NCBI GenBank assembly: GCA_023430245.1
Contig: JAEZBA010000205.1
Coordinates: 1-5,855, forward strand
DNA: 5,855 nt
Source: Pseudomonadota bacterium
Lineage (GTDB): Bacteria > Pseudomonadota > Alphaproteobacteria > Rhizobiales > Xanthobacteraceae
Direction of reading: 5' to 3'
Numbering within the stretch: position 1 is the stretch's first letter; each line of letters begins with the position of its first letter. The translations under genes and the position numbers were made by a program. The notes under the pieces were generated by a model. The model did no database searches. It saw only the letters and a list, made by a program, of their open reading frames with translations, and was not told the DNA's origin. This document shows positions 5,287 through 5,855 of the stretch, piece after piece.

Positions 5287-5855
5287 TTATGTCAGTTGGG
5301 AGCGTGCGGTCTCGACCCGCGACTCGCGCAGGAACTCGACGAAATCGGTGCCGCCGGTGCCGGTCGTACCCGGGCCGACGTGGGTGCTCGCCTGCTTGAT
5401 GATGTATTGCGACGTCAGCCCGATATGCTTGCGGCGGAATTCGTCGGTCGCCGCGATGCAGGCGTTGTAGTCATCGCGCAGCGCCGGTGAGCCGTTCTCC
5501 GCGCGCTCTCGGATCGTGCTGGTCTCGCGCAAGCGCCCGACCAAAGCGCGGTGTTTCGGCGGCATGTATTGCAGCATGGCGTCGAGGAAATCGCGGGTGT
5601 GCGCGTGTTCATGCCGGATGCCGAGCCCGGCGTCGAAGGATTGCAGCAGCGAACTCTGCGCGGCGCTGCCGCCGGCCCACACCTGCGGTGGCGTGCCGGT
5701 GCCGGCATAGGTGAGGCCGGGTGCGGGCCATCCCGCCAGGTAGGGCCGTATGCGGTTATAGAATATGTAGGGATCGCAGCGCTCTGTCATGCGCATCAGT
5801 GCCGCCGACATCGCCTTGATGCCGGTATGCAGGGACGAAAGATGACTGGCGCGCG
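5287..5855 (-). CDS. Indoleamine 2,3-dioxygenase-like heme protein, C-terminal part
   Basis: The frame is open to the right window edge; about 189 C-terminal codons are visible, ending in TAA at 5289-5287. The sequence follows the indoleamine 2,3-dioxygenase family (PF01231) from ERCDPYIFYNRIRPYLAGW through AGGSAAQSSLLQSFD, the DFLDAMLQYMPPKHR stretch and the C-terminal GTGGTDFVEFLR. These match the human enzyme's AGGSAGQSS, YMPPAHR and GTGGTD motifs. The His in AHTRDFL (codon 5601-5599) aligns with the proximal heme ligand (His346 in human IDO1). Family members use heme iron and O2 to open the indole ring of L-tryptophan to N-formylkynurenine. Bacterial members may have other or poorly known substrates. 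The N-terminal domain is outside the window. It is transcribed towards the tetR-type gene with a 187-bp gap that contains a separate promoter, so it is probably not in the same operon. Confidence 0.9.
   Translation of the reverse strand, partial: RASHLSSLHTGIKAMSAALMRMTERCDPYIFYNRIRPYLAGWPAPGLTYAGTGTPPQVWAGGSAAQSSLLQSFDAGLGIRHEHAHTRDFLDAMLQYMPPKHRALVGRLRETSTIRERAENGSPALRDDYNACIAATDEFRRKHIGLTSQYIIKQASTHVGPGTTGTGGTDFVEFLRESRVETARSQLT

Overview
This is a GC-rich window with dense gene packing and strong codon bias. Protein style, the LTXXQ-type periplasmic protein and the gene mix suggest an alphaproteobacterium, probably of the order Hyphomicrobiales (Bradyrhizobium/Rhodopseudomonas-like). That placement is an impression from the sequence, not a search result. 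Almost everything is on the minus strand; one gene is on the plus strand.

Left part (1-1974) is an envelope-stress or metal-type sensing locus. The minus strand carries an OmpR-like response regulator (113-826). Its stop overlaps the start of the next gene by ATGA; that gene (1-116, running off the window) opens with a membrane helix and is probably the partner histidine kinase. Divergent from them, on the plus strand, is an exported Spy/CpxP-like (LTXXQ family) protein (1006-1914) with an unusual Arg/Gly/Asp/His/Tyr-rich disordered insert of about 140 residues. The 179-bp space between them holds two GTCACAC copies 10 bp apart, the layout expected for an OmpR-type binding site, and a -10 box placed so that the regulator mRNA could be leaderless. 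A strong stem-loop terminator (1946-1974) separates the plus-strand gene from the converging minus-strand genes.

Right part (1991-5099) reads leftwards as a compact probable operon. It starts with a TetR-family regulator with its own promoter and repeated upstream sites, followed 26 bp later by a methionine-synthase-like (COG0620) zinc methyltransferase, then 44 bp later by a secreted branched-chain-amino-acid-type ABC substrate-binding protein. No permease or ATPase genes for the transporter are present. The methyltransferase reading frame is interrupted by a single in-frame amber codon at 3835-3837. It is otherwise intact, and all four zinc ligands lie beyond the stop, so it is either a fresh pseudogene, a sequence error, or a case of readthrough.

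At the right edge (5287-5855) is the C-terminal part of an indoleamine 2,3-dioxygenase-like heme enzyme, followed immediately by a 9-bp perfect inverted repeat with a long loop. No RNA genes, CRISPR arrays, insertion sequences or origins were seen, and no stretch over 300 bases lacks a gene.

No clearly new system is visible. The points most worth checking are the amber-interrupted methyltransferase and the two regulatory intergenic regions.
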